The translations under genes and the position numbers were made by a program. Of a DNA stretch of 64,000 bases, positions 8,624 to 17,941 are shown one piece after another. This DNA comes from an uncultured Afifella sp. (lineage in GTDB: Bacteria; Pseudomonadota; Alphaproteobacteria; Rhizobiales; Afifellaceae). The notes under the pieces are model-generated. The model ran no database searches and had not been told where the DNA came from. It was given only the letters and a program-made list of their open reading frames with translations. Each line of letters starts with the position of its first letter. Position 1 is the first letter of the stretch. Location: positions 1-64,000 of the forward strand of contig CAMYKZ010000017.1 in assembly GCA_947259045.1 (NCBI GenBank), given 5' to 3'.

Positions 8624-9067
8624 ATGTTTCGCGCACGCAACCTCTTTTCCGCGCTTCCAATGGTCCTTGTCATTGTTACCGCGCCGTTCTCTTCCGCTGC
8701 GGAGACGGACATCATCAACCGTCCGGGCGAAAATCTGACCTGGGAGAAAACGCAGGAAGGCGTCGCCTTCGCTTCACTGGTCGGGGACCGGTTTGCCGAG
8801 CCCTATATGGCGATGGTGCGGCTGCCGGCCGGACTGGTGAGCCCGGCGCATACAAAAACGGCAAACATGTTCGGGGTGATGATTTCCGGCGCGATGGTTC
8901 ATACCGTGCCCGGCGCCGACCCGGCGTCAGACATCGTGCTCAGGGAAGGTTCGTTCTACAAGATCCCGAAAAACCTGCCCCATGTCAGCAAATGTGTTTC
9001 GACGGTCGATTGCGTGACCTTTCTTTACCAGGACGGCAAGTTTGACTTCCTGCCGGCTGCACAATGA
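8624..9067 (+). CDS. Exported cupin-domain protein (147 aa)
   Basis: Starts at ATG 8624, 6 bases after GGAG. Residues 1-25 (MFRARNLFSALPMVLVIVTA ... SSAAE) form a signal peptide, so it acts in the periplasm. The mature part is a single RmlC-like cupin: VRLPAGLVSPAHTKTANMFG (His in the first cupin motif), MISGAMVHT and YKIPKNLPHVSKCVS (second motif His). One predicted metal ligand position is less canonical than in quercetinase-type cupins. First gene of an operon with arsR and AHSA1 genes; its stop overlaps the arsR start (ATGA). Ligand or reaction unknown; a role in sensing or detoxifying the inducer is inference. Confidence 0.85.
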   Translation: MFRARNLFSALPMVLVIVTAPFSSAAETDIINRPGENLTWEKTQEGVAFASLVGDRFAEPYMAMVRLPAGLVSPAHTKTANMFGVMISGAMVHTVPGADPASDIVLREGSFYKIPKNLPHVSKCVSTVDCVTFLYQDGKFDFLPAAQ

Positions 9068-9411
9068 TTGCCGGACCGCAGGCAGTTGAATTGCAGAGCG
9101 TGTTCCGGGCGCTGTCCGACCCGACCCGGCGCGATATTCTGGTGTTTCTCAGCCGGCAGGACATGACCATCGGCGAAGTGGCCGATCGTTTCGATATCAC
9201 CCGTGCAGCCGTCAAAAAGCACCTGACGGTCCTGGAGCAGGGAGACTTGATCTCCGTTCATCCAAGGGGCCGCGAACGGATCAACCGGCTTGAGCCGCTT
9301 GGCCTGAAAACCGCCAACGACTGGCTCAACCACTTTGACAGATTCTGGGACCAGCGCCTGCACGCATTGCAGGACGCTGTTGAAAACAAGGAAAACGACA
9401 ACAATGACTGA
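9064..9411 (+). CDS. ArsR/SmtB-family transcriptional repressor (115 aa)
   Basis: Winged helix regulator: VFRALSDPTRRDILVFLSRQ is the classic ArsR start, followed by a recognition helix in FDITRAAVKKHLTVLEQGDL and a wing with VHPRGRERINRLEP. No CxC metal site is present in helix 3, so it is unlikely to sense arsenic or other soft metals. It belongs to the group that is co-encoded with an AHSA1/SRPBCC gene. Overlaps the cupin stop by 4 bp and the next gene by 8 bp, so the three are translationally coupled. It likely represses its own operon through the dyad at 8571-8607. Confidence 0.92.
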   Translation: MIAGPQAVELQSVFRALSDPTRRDILVFLSRQDMTIGEVADRFDITRAAVKKHLTVLEQGDLISVHPRGRERINRLEPLGLKTANDWLNHFDRFWDQRLHALQDAVENKENDNND

Positions 9412-9832
9412 CGTGACCACCATCTTCAAAACTGTCTTCTTCAACGCTCCGCGCGAAACGGTGTGGTCGTTCCTGACAGACAAGGACCGGCTGGGCGAAT
9501 GGTATCATCCGGCTGAAGCCGATCTCGTGCAAGGCGAGGATTATGCCCTTGTGCGCAAAACAGACGATGGCGCAAGCGTTCGTCAGGTCTGGGGCAGGGT
9601 TCTCGCGATGGATCCGCCGAACAAACTGGTGACGACCTTTGTCATCGGCCCGTTCGGCGACGCGGAAACGACGGTGACCTGGGTTCTGGAGGAAGCGGCC
9701 GGCGGCACACGTCTTTCGCTGACCCATGAGGGCATCGCCGAAGCGGCCGGCCCGGCCGCCATTCAGTTGCTGATGGCGCTGGATCATGGCTGGGACAAGC
9801 ATCTGGATACGTTCCGCCAGTCGGTCGGATGA
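9404..9832 (+). CDS. AHSA1/SRPBCC (START-like) domain protein (142 aa)
   Basis: A helix-grip fold protein with a hydrophobic cavity: TVFFNAPRETVWSFLTDKDR at the N-terminus, GEWYHPAEADL, and the long C-terminal helix AIQLLMALDHGWDKHLDTFR. These features match the Aha1 C-terminal-like group usually paired with ArsR regulators. The exact ligand is unknown. Start ATG 9404 lies inside the arsR 3' end (8-bp overlap), supporting one operon and a coupled role, possibly binding the small molecule to which the repressor responds (inference). Confidence 0.9.
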   Translation: MTDVTTIFKTVFFNAPRETVWSFLTDKDRLGEWYHPAEADLVQGEDYALVRKTDDGASVRQVWGRVLAMDPPNKLVTTFVIGPFGDAETTVTWVLEEAAGGTRLSLTHEGIAEAAGPAAIQLLMALDHGWDKHLDTFRQSVG

Positions 9833-9909
9833 CAAATCGGAGTGGATAAGCGTCACTCGTTTTAGAGGCAGGCGCTGCATGTCCCGCAGCGCCCATCCGA
9901 TTTCAGTCA

Positions 9910-11703
9910 TCAGCTCAGATGATGAACCGGCGCCAGTGCATAAACCGGTGTCGGGATGCCTTCCATGCGCGCCTTGATCTGCAGCGACAGGAATTGCGAA
10001 TAATGCCGCGACTGGTGCAGATTGCCGCCGTGGAACCACAGCGCATCCTGTTGTGTCGGTTTCCACATATTGCGCAGTTCGCCTTCCCACGGGCCGGGAT
10101 CCTTTGTTGTATTTGAGCCGAGCCCCCAGCATTTGCCGACCTTGTCGGCCACTTCCTGCGAGATCAGCCCGGCCGCCCAGCCGTTCATCGAACCATAGCC
10201 GGTGGCATAGACGATGAGATCGGCTTGCAGTTCGCTGCCGTCGTCGAAGACCACGGCATCCTGCTTGATCTCCTCCACCGCGACACCCGGTTTCAGCTTG
10301 ACCTTGCCGTCGGCGACGAGTTCGGAGGCGCCGACATCGATATAATAGCCTGAGCCGCGGCGCAGATATTTCATGAACAGGCCGGAGCCGTCCTCGCCGA
10401 AATCGAGCATGAATCCGGCTTTCTCCAGCCGGTCGTAAAGGTCGGCGTCGCGCTTTTTCATCTCGTCATAGACAGGCACCTGCAAGGCCGCCAGCGCTCC
10501 GTAGGGCAGCGAGGCGAAGATCAGGTCGGCGGTATTGGTATCGATGCCGTTGGCCACAGCGGCTTCGGAATAAAGCCCGCCCAGTGCCAGGTCCATCAGC
10601 GTGTCGGATCTGGCAATATGGGTGGAGGACCGCTGCACCATGGTGACGTCGGCGCCGGCCTCCCACAAGGCCGCGCTGATATCGTGCGCGGAATTGTTGG
10701 AACCGATGATGACGCATTTCTTGCCGGCATATTTGTCGGGGCCGGGATGTTTGCTGGAATGGTGCTGGTCGCCCTTGAAGGTTTCCGCGCCGGGAAATTC
10801 CGGGACGTTTGGAATGCCCGACATGCCGGTTGCCAGGATCAGCTGCTTCGGCCTGAGCGTCACAGTCTCGCCATCGCGGTCGACGACGACTTCCCATTCG
10901 CCCTTGGCCTCGTCATAGCGCGCGCTGGTCGCCTGCGATCTGGTCCAGTAATTCAGCTCCATGATCTTGGTATAGGTTTCCAGCCAGTCGCCGATCTTGT
11001 CCTTGGGCGAAAATACCGGCCAGTGATCGGGAAACGGCAGATAGGGCAGATGGTCGTACCAGACCGGGTCATGCAGGCAGAGCGACTTGTAGCGCTTGCG
11101 CCAGCTGTCGCCCGGCCGGTCGTTTTTCTCAATGATGATGGTGGGGATGCCAAGCCGCTTCATGCGCGCGCCAAGGCCGATGCCGCCCTGGCCGCCGCCG
11201 ATGATCACAGCATAAGGCTGGACCGAATAACCGAGTGTTGCCGCCTCTTCCTCGCGGCGTTCCTTCCAGCTCTTGCGGTCCTGGAGGGCGCCGTGTTCAA
11301 CACCCATCTCCCGCGTCTGGCCCTTTTTCTCCTCATGGCCTTTCAGTTCCACCATGGTGGTCAGCAGCGTCCAGCATTTTCCGCCGATCAGCCGGACATG
11401 GCCGCGTCCCCGCGCCACCGCCGTCTCAAAGGTAAACCAGCCCTCGCTGACGCCATCGGCTTGCGATCCTTCGCCGTCGATCCTGAAGTTGGACGGTTTT
11501 GCATCGCCGAGCACCGCGTTCAGCATGTCGGCAATCGCCGGCCGGCCTTCCGCCGTCTTGATGTTCCAGGTGAACGATACCAGATCGCGCCAATAGCAAT
11601 CCTCGCCAAACAGTGCCGTAGCCGCATCCACATTGCCGGCCTCCAGGGCAGCACCCAGGCTGCTCAGCCAGTTGGAGACGTGCTCGGTCGGTGTTTCGCT
11701 CAT
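9910..11703 (-). CDS. Flavin-dependent monooxygenase with N-terminal NTF2-like domain (597 aa)
   Basis: Residues about 1-140 form an NTF2/SnoaL-like alpha+beta domain (NVDAATALFGEDCYWRDLVS, FTWNIKTAEGRPAIADML). From about 160 follows a class B flavoprotein monooxygenase: FAD motif GGGQGG at 169-174, FMO-like FKGDQHHSSKH near 309, NADPH motif GSNNSA at 334-339, and YATGYGSMNGW near the C-terminus. Start ATG 11703 has GGAGG upstream; the frame extends further but without a signal. This class oxygenates N, S or carbonyl groups using NADPH and O2; the substrate is unknown. The NTF2-FMO architecture recurs in proteobacteria and yeasts (from memory). It stands alone as a transcription unit. Confidence 0.9.
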   Translation of the reverse strand: MSETPTEHVSNWLSSLGAALEAGNVDAATALFGEDCYWRDLVSFTWNIKTAEGRPAIADMLNAVLGDAKPSNFRIDGEGSQADGVSEGWFTFETAVARGRGHVRLIGGKCWTLLTTMVELKGHEEKKGQTREMGVEHGALQDRKSWKERREEEAATLGYSVQPYAVIIGGGQGGIGLGARMKRLGIPTIIIEKNDRPGDSWRKRYKSLCLHDPVWYDHLPYLPFPDHWPVFSPKDKIGDWLETYTKIMELNYWTRSQATSARYDEAKGEWEVVVDRDGETVTLRPKQLILATGMSGIPNVPEFPGAETFKGDQHHSSKHPGPDKYAGKKCVIIGSNNSAHDISAALWEAGADVTMVQRSSTHIARSDTLMDLALGGLYSEAAVANGIDTNTADLIFASLPYGALAALQVPVYDEMKKRDADLYDRLEKAGFMLDFGEDGSGLFMKYLRRGSGYYIDVGASELVADGKVKLKPGVAVEEIKQDAVVFDDGSELQADLIVYATGYGSMNGWAAGLISQEVADKVGKCWGLGSNTTKDPGPWEGELRNMWKPTQQDALWFHGGNLHQSRHYSQFLSLQIKARMEGIPTPVYALAPVHHLS

Positions 11704-11931
11704 TACCGTGTCCTCCGCAAAATCTTGCCTAACCTGGCCGCTGGTTCTGATCAGCAACCATCGGGCGAAGGCTAGCACCGGCTGATGCGCAAATACAATG
11801 ACGTTACGGGAGGAGGGGGTGATTACCTGAACGGCAGATGAACGACGCGTTGCAGTGTGGTTCAGATGACGTCGCGTAAGAGCTCCTCACCGACTTGGAA
11901 CTGGCAATTAAACCGATTGATGGAGGGATTG

Positions 11932-12351
11932 ATGAAAACTGCAATTTTGACACTGGCTGCATTCGCAACCGTTGCAATCGCCACGGCAACCGGCGCCCAG
12001 GCGCTGCCCGTCGTTGGCAAGGGCGATCTCAATCGCCACTGTGTTGCAAAGTACCAGCCGCGCGGCATCTATGCCGTCGCCGATCCATACACGGCCGCAC
12101 TATCGGGCCAACTGCGTTGCCGCCTTTCCAGCCTTTACGGCTTTACCAACGAAAACCAGTCGAACGGCGAAGTCTGTCAGCGTCTGACGGGCAATGCCCG
12201 CTGGTCCAATGCCGGCAACCGCGTTCGCTGCGGCGGCGCGACGGCGACGCCGGCGACAAACCCGGTCATCCGTTACAATGTGCCAAACCAGCCATTTACC
12301 CGGCGCTGTGCCAGCTGGGTCTGGAACGGGCGCGCCTATATCTGCCGTTAG
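11932..12351 (+). CDS. Small exported protein of unknown function (139 aa)
   Basis: Start ATG 11932 has GGAGGGATT before it. Residues 1-24 are a signal peptide (MKTAILTLAAFATVAIATAT ... AQA). The mature part is small and basic, with six Cys (NRHCVAKY, GQLRCRLS, GEVCQRL, RVRCGG, TRRCASW, YICR) that can form three disulfides. It contains aromatic residues near the C-terminus (FTRRCASWVWNGRAYICR). Not recognised. It precedes the VWA gene by about 270 bp and has the same direction, so it may belong to the exported-protein cluster. Confidence 0.75.
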   Translation: MKTAILTLAAFATVAIATATGAQALPVVGKGDLNRHCVAKYQPRGIYAVADPYTAALSGQLRCRLSSLYGFTNENQSNGEVCQRLTGNARWSNAGNRVRCGGATATPATNPVIRYNVPNQPFTRRCASWVWNGRAYICR

Positions 12352-12618
12352 AACTGTCACTCCGGCACACGCCGGCGGGCTGCGCGCCACCCGGCATTGA
12401 TACCGGGCGGCAGCGCTTCAAAGCCCACCTGCAATCATGCGCTGCCGACAAATGACGTAACGGAAGCTCTGTCGTGCGGTACGTTTGCCGCCATCGCTTC
12501 CGGGTGTCCGCGCTTGCGCGCGGCTCGCCCTACGTCAGATTCAAGGGGCCCTGGGGGGCTCATGACATGAACCGATTTGCAGCCATTGCCGCTGTATGCA
12601 AAGGGGAATCAATCCGCC

Positions 12619-13980
12619 ATGTTTCAGAACACATTCTTCGCAACGTGCCTCGCGGCCGGCCTGACGACCAGCATAGCACAGGCTGACACAAATATACTTT
12701 TCATTCTCGACGGATCCAACTCCATGTGGGGCCAGATCGGCGGCAAGGCCAAGATCGATACCGCCAAATCAGTGCTTGGCGACGCGCTTTCCGGCTTGTC
12801 CGGCGACGTGACGCCGGGACTGATGATCTACGGCCACCGCCGGAAAGACGATTGCGGCGATGTTCAGATCGCGGTGCCGTTCGGTTCCGGTTCGGTGAGC
12901 AGCCTCCAGGGCGCGGTCAACGCGGTCTCGCCGCGCGGCAAGACGCCGATCGCTGAAAGTCTGAAAGCAGCCGGCGGCGCTTTTGCCGGCCGCGAGGAAG
13001 ACAATAACAATATCCTGCTGATCTCCGACGGCATCGAGACCTGCGAGGGCGATCCCTGCGCGGTCGCCGCCGAGCTTGTTCAGCGCGGCATCAATGTCCG
13101 CGTCCATGTGGTCGGCTTTGATGTCGATGCCGATACCAAGGCGCAACTTCAGTGTATCGCAGACAAGGGCAACGGCGAATATTTCGATGCCAAAAACGCC
13201 AGCGATTTCCAGACTGCGGTCAACAAGGCGCAGGAACTTGCCAAAGCACCGGAACCGGAGCCTGAACCTGAGCCTGCCGACACCGGACCGGAACTATATT
13301 TCGAGGACAATTTTGACGGCGAGGATCTCGGTCCGGATTGGGAAATCGTCAATCCGAACCCCGATTCCTATCTGGTCGAGCAGGGTATCCTGACGATGAT
13401 TGCCAAGGACGGGAAATCTGCCACCTACGTGGACGCAGAGAACATTCTCCGGTTGAACAAGCCGATTCCCGACGGCGACTGGACGATGACAGTGCGGGTG
13501 CTCTTCACACCGCAGACCATGGGCGAGCAGATCCGCGTCGGTGTTGCCAAGGACAACGAAAATTCGCTGCTGACGTCGCTGCGAATGAAAAACTACAATT
13601 ACGCGTTTACCGAGACCTTCGTGCACGGTGACAAGCTTGCCCGCGGCGAGGCGACGGGATTTGCCCGCAGCCTGCTGAACATCGAAGCCCGCGATCTCGA
13701 AGTCCGTTCCGGCCAGTTTTCCGACCGGGTGAAGGCGGTCCAGCTGCGGCTTGAAAAATCCGGCCGAAACTACGTGTCGGCCATGCGCTTTGAATCGACG
13801 AATCCCGGTGCTGAAGGCGCAATCAGCGAAGAATGGTTTACCGTGCAGCAATTGTCGTCCCTGCGGGCGCCCGGCGACGCCTTCACCATCGTTTTCGGCA
13901 GCAACAGCAACGATTATACGCCAGGCGGCGGGGAAGGTCTCATCGAAGTGGACTGGGTCAAGGTCGAGGTGCCGAAATGA
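12619..13980 (+). CDS. Exported VWA-domain protein with C-terminal beta-sandwich (453 aa)
   Basis: Signal peptide 1-22 (cleavage after AQA). Residues 25-205 form a von Willebrand A domain with a full MIDAS: DGSNS at 31-35, RGKTPIAESL for the Thr, and LLISDGIETCEGDPC for the Asp, so it can bind a divalent cation and a protein partner. A PEPEPEPEP linker (about 213-221) leads to a 225-residue C-terminal domain starting ELYFEDNFDGEDLGPDWE and ending GEGLIEVDWVKVEV, which looks like a LamG/DUF1349-type beta-sandwich. That domain is nearly repeated as the next gene. Start chosen at ATG 12619 for the signal peptide; an upstream in-frame start at 12577 is possible. Likely periplasmic or outer-surface adhesion or scaffold role (inference). 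Confidence 0.88.
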   Translation: MFQNTFFATCLAAGLTTSIAQADTNILFILDGSNSMWGQIGGKAKIDTAKSVLGDALSGLSGDVTPGLMIYGHRRKDDCGDVQIAVPFGSGSVSSLQGAVNAVSPRGKTPIAESLKAAGGAFAGREEDNNNILLISDGIETCEGDPCAVAAELVQRGINVRVHVVGFDVDADTKAQLQCIADKGNGEYFDAKNASDFQTAVNKAQELAKAPEPEPEPEPADTGPELYFEDNFDGEDLGPDWEIVNPNPDSYLVEQGILTMIAKDGKSATYVDAENILRLNKPIPDGDWTMTVRVLFTPQTMGEQIRVGVAKDNENSLLTSLRMKNYNYAFTETFVHGDKLARGEATGFARSLLNIEARDLEVRSGQFSDRVKAVQLRLEKSGRNYVSAMRFESTNPGAEGAISEEWFTVQQLSSLRAPGDAFTIVFGSNSNDYTPGGGEGLIEVDWVKVEVPK

Positions 13981-14032
13981 GGCGGCTTCCGTCGACCGGG
14001 AACTTTCAAAAACCGAACAGAAGGAGCGAACA

Positions 14033-14791
14033 ATGAACAAGCTGACATTTGCATTGCTGGCCATCGGACTGATCACGGCAGGACCGGCCATCGCCCAATC
14101 GTCTGTCTATTTCGAAGACCAGTTCGACGGTGAAGACCTGGGCGAGGATTGGGAGATCGCCAACCCCAACCCGGATGCCTATCTGGTCGAAAACGGCATT
14201 CTGACAATGCTGTCGCCCGACGGTACTGCAGCGACATATGCAACGGCGGAAAATATCCTCCGGCTCAATAAACCGGTGCCCAAGGGCAATTGGACGATAA
14301 CGATGCGGGTGTTGTTCAAACCGCAGACAATGGGCGAGCATATCCGCATCGGCGTTGCCAAGGACAACGAAAATTCGCTAATGACGTCGCTTCGACTGAA
14401 GAACTACAATTACGCATTTACCGAGACTTTCGTGCAGGGTGACAAGCTTGCCCGGGGCGAGACGACAGGTTTTGCCCGCAGCATTTTGAACATCGAGGCC
14501 AGGGATCTAGAAGTCCGTTCCGCCCAGTTTTCGGATCGGGTGAAGGCCGTCCAGCTACGGTTGGAGAAAACCGGTCGAAACTATGTGTCGGCAGTCCGGT
14601 TTGAATCGACGAATCCGGGCGCGGAAGGCGCAATCAACGAAGAATGGTTCACCGTGCAGAAACTGACTTCGCTCCGAAGCCCGGGTGACGCGTTTACCAT
14701 CGTTTTCGGCAGCAACAGCAATGATTACACGCCGGGCGGCGGCGAGGGGCTGGTCGAAATAGACTGGGTGAAGATCGAAGTCACGGAATAG
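14033..14791 (+). CDS. Exported stand-alone paralogue of the preceding protein's C-terminal domain (252 aa)
   Basis: AAGGAG precedes ATG 14033. Signal peptide MNKLTFALLAIGLITAGPAI, cleaved after AIAQ. The mature protein is one beta-sandwich domain (SVYFEDQFDGEDLGEDWEIA ... GEGLVEIDWVKIEVTE) that aligns end to end, without gaps by eye, to the C-terminal domain of the VWA protein, with roughly four of five residues identical. The DNA is also similar (for example around GGTGACAAGCTTGCCCG in both), which points to a recent tandem duplication. Gap to the VWA gene is 52 bp, so they are probably co-transcribed. Function unknown; carbohydrate or protein binding is an inference from the fold. Confidence 0.85.
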   Translation: MNKLTFALLAIGLITAGPAIAQSSVYFEDQFDGEDLGEDWEIANPNPDAYLVENGILTMLSPDGTAATYATAENILRLNKPVPKGNWTITMRVLFKPQTMGEHIRIGVAKDNENSLMTSLRLKNYNYAFTETFVQGDKLARGETTGFARSILNIEARDLEVRSAQFSDRVKAVQLRLEKTGRNYVSAVRFESTNPGAEGAINEEWFTVQKLTSLRSPGDAFTIVFGSNSNDYTPGGGEGLVEIDWVKIEVTE

Positions 14792-14989
14792 ACTGTCGAC
14801 ACATCAGGGCCTGGCGGTGAAACGAATGTCACCGCCGGACGGATGGACGAAAACCATACGGAGTGCGCCGGCATCAGGATATGACAATTTGGGGCAATCG
14901 ACGGCAATAGGGGCACGTGTCAAACCAACGGCGATATCTGCCGCCCAGGCGGTTGTTTCCGGCCCCGACAGGACGAACAGGAGAGATGG

Positions 14990-17896
14990 ATGTTCCTTTC
15001 AAAGACTTATCGCGCTGCATGCATCGGTCTGCTGATATCGCTGTTGATCCCTGTTGCGGGCGATCGGGCCCGAGCGCAGGACCTGTCCGGCGTCTGGGAA
15101 GTGGATGGTTTCACCCACGCCTATGGCGCATTCCGGTTTTTCGTTGAGATCAAAAGCGAACAATCGCGCTGGGTCGCAACCAAGCTGAATTCGTCGCGTT
15201 ATGTCCCGACCGGAAATACCCATTTCACCGCCCAGGTCGACGGCGACACACTTGACGCACGGGTGCAGATCGCTTTTCCCGGTTTCAGCAGCGCCGAATG
15301 GCGGCAGCATAGCTTCGCCCTGACGAAGGACAGTACCGGAAAGGTCACCCAGATCCGTCTGACATCCGGTGAAAGCCATGTCATGGGGCACGATGGGGAA
15401 AACTCCATCAGCGACAGCTGGGTTTACCGGCGGTGGCCGGCCGGGCAGTTCCGGCTGCTTGGTCCGATCGTCAAGGATTGGGGTTACCGCAATGCCCGTC
15501 TCAGCGCGCAGACGGACTTGAACAGTGCCGAGGACAGCGTGAAACGATGGCAGACGGCGCTGAAAGAAGCCGAAGCCCGTTTCGACCGGGCCAAGGAAGA
15601 CTATAACCGCAAGCACGGCATCCGCCTGGCGCGTCAACCCGCCTATGAAAAGTCCTGGAAGGGTGCCGTAACCGCCAGGGCACGAGTCGGTCGCGACGAA
15701 CCGGCCGACACGACCGAGATGCCGAGCCGGCTGCGCAACCTCTACCGCAATCTGGAAGCGGAAAAGGCGTCGATCAAACGCCGGGAGCGGATCGTCCTCG
15801 ACCATCAGAGCGGCAAGGCGCTGCAGTCCTCGGCAACGATAGCCGCGTTATTCAGCGCCATCGATTCAAGCCGCGCCAATATCAGCAGGCTGCAGCGCAC
15901 AATCCGCAATGTCCGCCGCGAGCTTGGCCTTGGTCCGGAACGCGACCTTCAGGCTGACCAGCGCGCCGCCGCCGAAGCTTCCAGGCGGAAGTACGAGGCG
16001 ACAATTGCGCCTTATGACGCGGCCCGGCTTGCCGAACGCGGAGCCCGGACGGAAATGGACCTGGCGCGCGGTCAGATCAGCTTGGCGCGTTCGGAAATCG
16101 ACAAGAGCGAAATTCGCAAACGGGATATCGAGGCCCGCATCAAGGGCCTGGAGGATCGCGGCCAGCTCGTCCGGGTCGAAGCGTTTGTCGGCGGCGATCC
16201 GGCAAAAGTCGTCTATCAGGCCATTCCAAGCGGTCTCGACAAGGATCTTCGCGGTCTCCGCAAGGCCATGAAGGAAACATATGAGCTGATGAAGAAGGCG
16301 GAGGGGCAGCGCGACAAGTTCCGTGAGAAGTTCAAAGAGAAGTTCGACGAAGGAACCCGCCTGCGCGACGAGGTCAGCGAACTGATCTGGAACAATGCTT
16401 TGGAAATGGCCGCGGCGAATGCGCTGACGAAAACCACTGAATTTGCGGTCGCCTTCGGCACTGGCGGTCCGGCCGGCCTGGCCATCGAAATGGTTTCAAC
16501 GCCCATCTTCCAGAACGCCTTCTACGAAAGCCGGGGCGATATCAACGGTCCCACTGATATCATCACCCAGGGGGGAGTGATCTTTTCCAATTACGATGAA
16601 CGGAACCTTCGCAACGCCTACCGCCAGGCACAGAGGGATAGTGCTGCCGGCGAACCCGATCCGGCCGATGCCTGCCGTGATCTCAATTTGAGGATCAGCA
16701 GGCAAATCGCTCAGCGTGTCTTCAACGCCACCTCGATGAACCGGGAGGTGCAAAGCGGTGTCCGCAATTTGCCCGGCCAGGCCGGCGGGGTTGGAAATCC
16801 CTCACAGCGGATCAGCACAAACTGGCAGCATTATTCGCTGGTCACGATGTCGGAGATTGAGAAGAAGCTGGTCGGGGATCTGGCTGGCCAGATGGATATT
16901 TTGCAGCGCGGTTATCTGGAGGCCGAACAGGCGGCAGCCAACCGCGTCGCGTCGCGCGCGGGTCTCGCCGGTCAGCAACAGGCGCTCCGGGAACTGGCTG
17001 AGCTGGATGCCAAAATTGCCTCGCAGACGATCAACCATACTGAACGGGTCGCTGCTGCAAGCGCTCGTGCCGCTTTGCTCAACCGGCTTGCGGCCAGCAA
17101 TCCGGACCTCGCCGCTCAACTCACGCGCAATTCAGCGGAAATCACCCGCCAGATGGGCAAACTGGCCAGATTGCAGAGTCTTGCCGCCGCTGAATCCGGC
17201 GCAACGGCGGGAGAACGCACTGCAGCCCAGGCCGCGATCCGCCGTACGATGGCGCGGATCAGCAGTGAACAGTCAGCAACGCGAACCGCATTGCAGCGGG
17301 CTGCCTCCAACATCAATTGGGGCAGCACGCTGGCTCATCAGACGGATCTGGCCGCCAGTCTTGGACGCGAGTTGAGCAAGCTTGCGAAATTCGAGCAGAC
17401 CGTGGCGCGGCTTGGATTGCGCAACACCGTGAAAGGCTCAGCCGTATCGGTTGCGATCAGCGTCGCCTTTGCATGGGCCAACAGCGAACTTCAGGACAAT
17501 CTGCAGGCCCAGGAAAAGGACCTGTGGGTGCGTATCTTTTCCGCGGAGCTGGAACAGTCGCTGAGGCTGAAGGCGTGGCAGCGCTCCAGTTGCATCTACT
17601 GGGCAGTATACGACCAGTATTTCGCGCTTCGGCGCCATTACGCCAAGCTCTATCAGGCCTATGATCCGGAGAGCGGTTTCGAACTGAAACAGAATGAGCC
17701 GGTCCGTGATCACGAAAGCCTTGATCTAAAACTGGTCTACGAGCCGGTCAAGGAACACCGGCTGGAAGTCAAGGTCGGCACGGTTGCCTGCCCGGAGACG
17801 GTTCGCAACGGTTGCCGGATTCCCGCCGGCGGTCTGAGCGGACAAGGTGGACCCTACCTGCCGGTCGATATCGTTCTGTTCCCACGCCGCGAATAG
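14990..17896 (+). CDS. Large exported helical/coiled-coil protein of unknown function (968 aa)
   Basis: AGGAGAG precedes ATG 14990. Signal peptide about 1-29 (MFLSKTYRAACIGLLISLLI ... RARA). Residues 30-155 form a beta-rich start (DLSGVWEVDGFTHAYGAFRF, lipocalin-like in feel). Residues about 165-480 are long charged helices (for example SAEDSVKRWQTALKEAEARF and KKAEGQRDKFREKFKEKFDE) likely to form coiled coils. A weakly hydrophobic part follows (EFAVAFGTGGPAGLAIEMVS, ~500), then Ala-rich helices (650-830), a second hydrophobic stretch (SAVSVAISVAFAWA, ~840) and a C-terminal beta part with two Cys (VACPETVRNGCRIPAGGL). No enzyme motif is seen. Sits third in the exported-protein cluster. Confidence 0.8.
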   Translation: MFLSKTYRAACIGLLISLLIPVAGDRARAQDLSGVWEVDGFTHAYGAFRFFVEIKSEQSRWVATKLNSSRYVPTGNTHFTAQVDGDTLDARVQIAFPGFSSAEWRQHSFALTKDSTGKVTQIRLTSGESHVMGHDGENSISDSWVYRRWPAGQFRLLGPIVKDWGYRNARLSAQTDLNSAEDSVKRWQTALKEAEARFDRAKEDYNRKHGIRLARQPAYEKSWKGAVTARARVGRDEPADTTEMPSRLRNLYRNLEAEKASIKRRERIVLDHQSGKALQSSATIAALFSAIDSSRANISRLQRTIRNVRRELGLGPERDLQADQRAAAEASRRKYEATIAPYDAARLAERGARTEMDLARGQISLARSEIDKSEIRKRDIEARIKGLEDRGQLVRVEAFVGGDPAKVVYQAIPSGLDKDLRGLRKAMKETYELMKKAEGQRDKFREKFKEKFDEGTRLRDEVSELIWNNALEMAAANALTKTTEFAVAFGTGGPAGLAIEMVSTPIFQNAFYESRGDINGPTDIITQGGVIFSNYDERNLRNAYRQAQRDSAAGEPDPADACRDLNLRISRQIAQRVFNATSMNREVQSGVRNLPGQAGGVGNPSQRISTNWQHYSLVTMSEIEKKLVGDLAGQMDILQRGYLEAEQAAANRVASRAGLAGQQQALRELAELDAKIASQTINHTERVAAASARAALLNRLAASNPDLAAQLTRNSAEITRQMGKLARLQSLAAAESGATAGERTAAQAAIRRTMARISSEQSATRTALQRAASNINWGSTLAHQTDLAASLGRELSKLAKFEQTVARLGLRNTVKGSAVSVAISVAFAWANSELQDNLQAQEKDLWVRIFSAELEQSLRLKAWQRSSCIYWAVYDQYFALRRHYAKLYQAYDPESGFELKQNEPVRDHESLDLKLVYEPVKEHRLEVKVGTVACPETVRNGCRIPAGGLSGQGGPYLPVDIVLFPRRE

Positions 17897-17941
17897 ACGC
17901 CGTCGCCGGCCGCGCCGGAATCCAAGATGTGAGGATCGATC

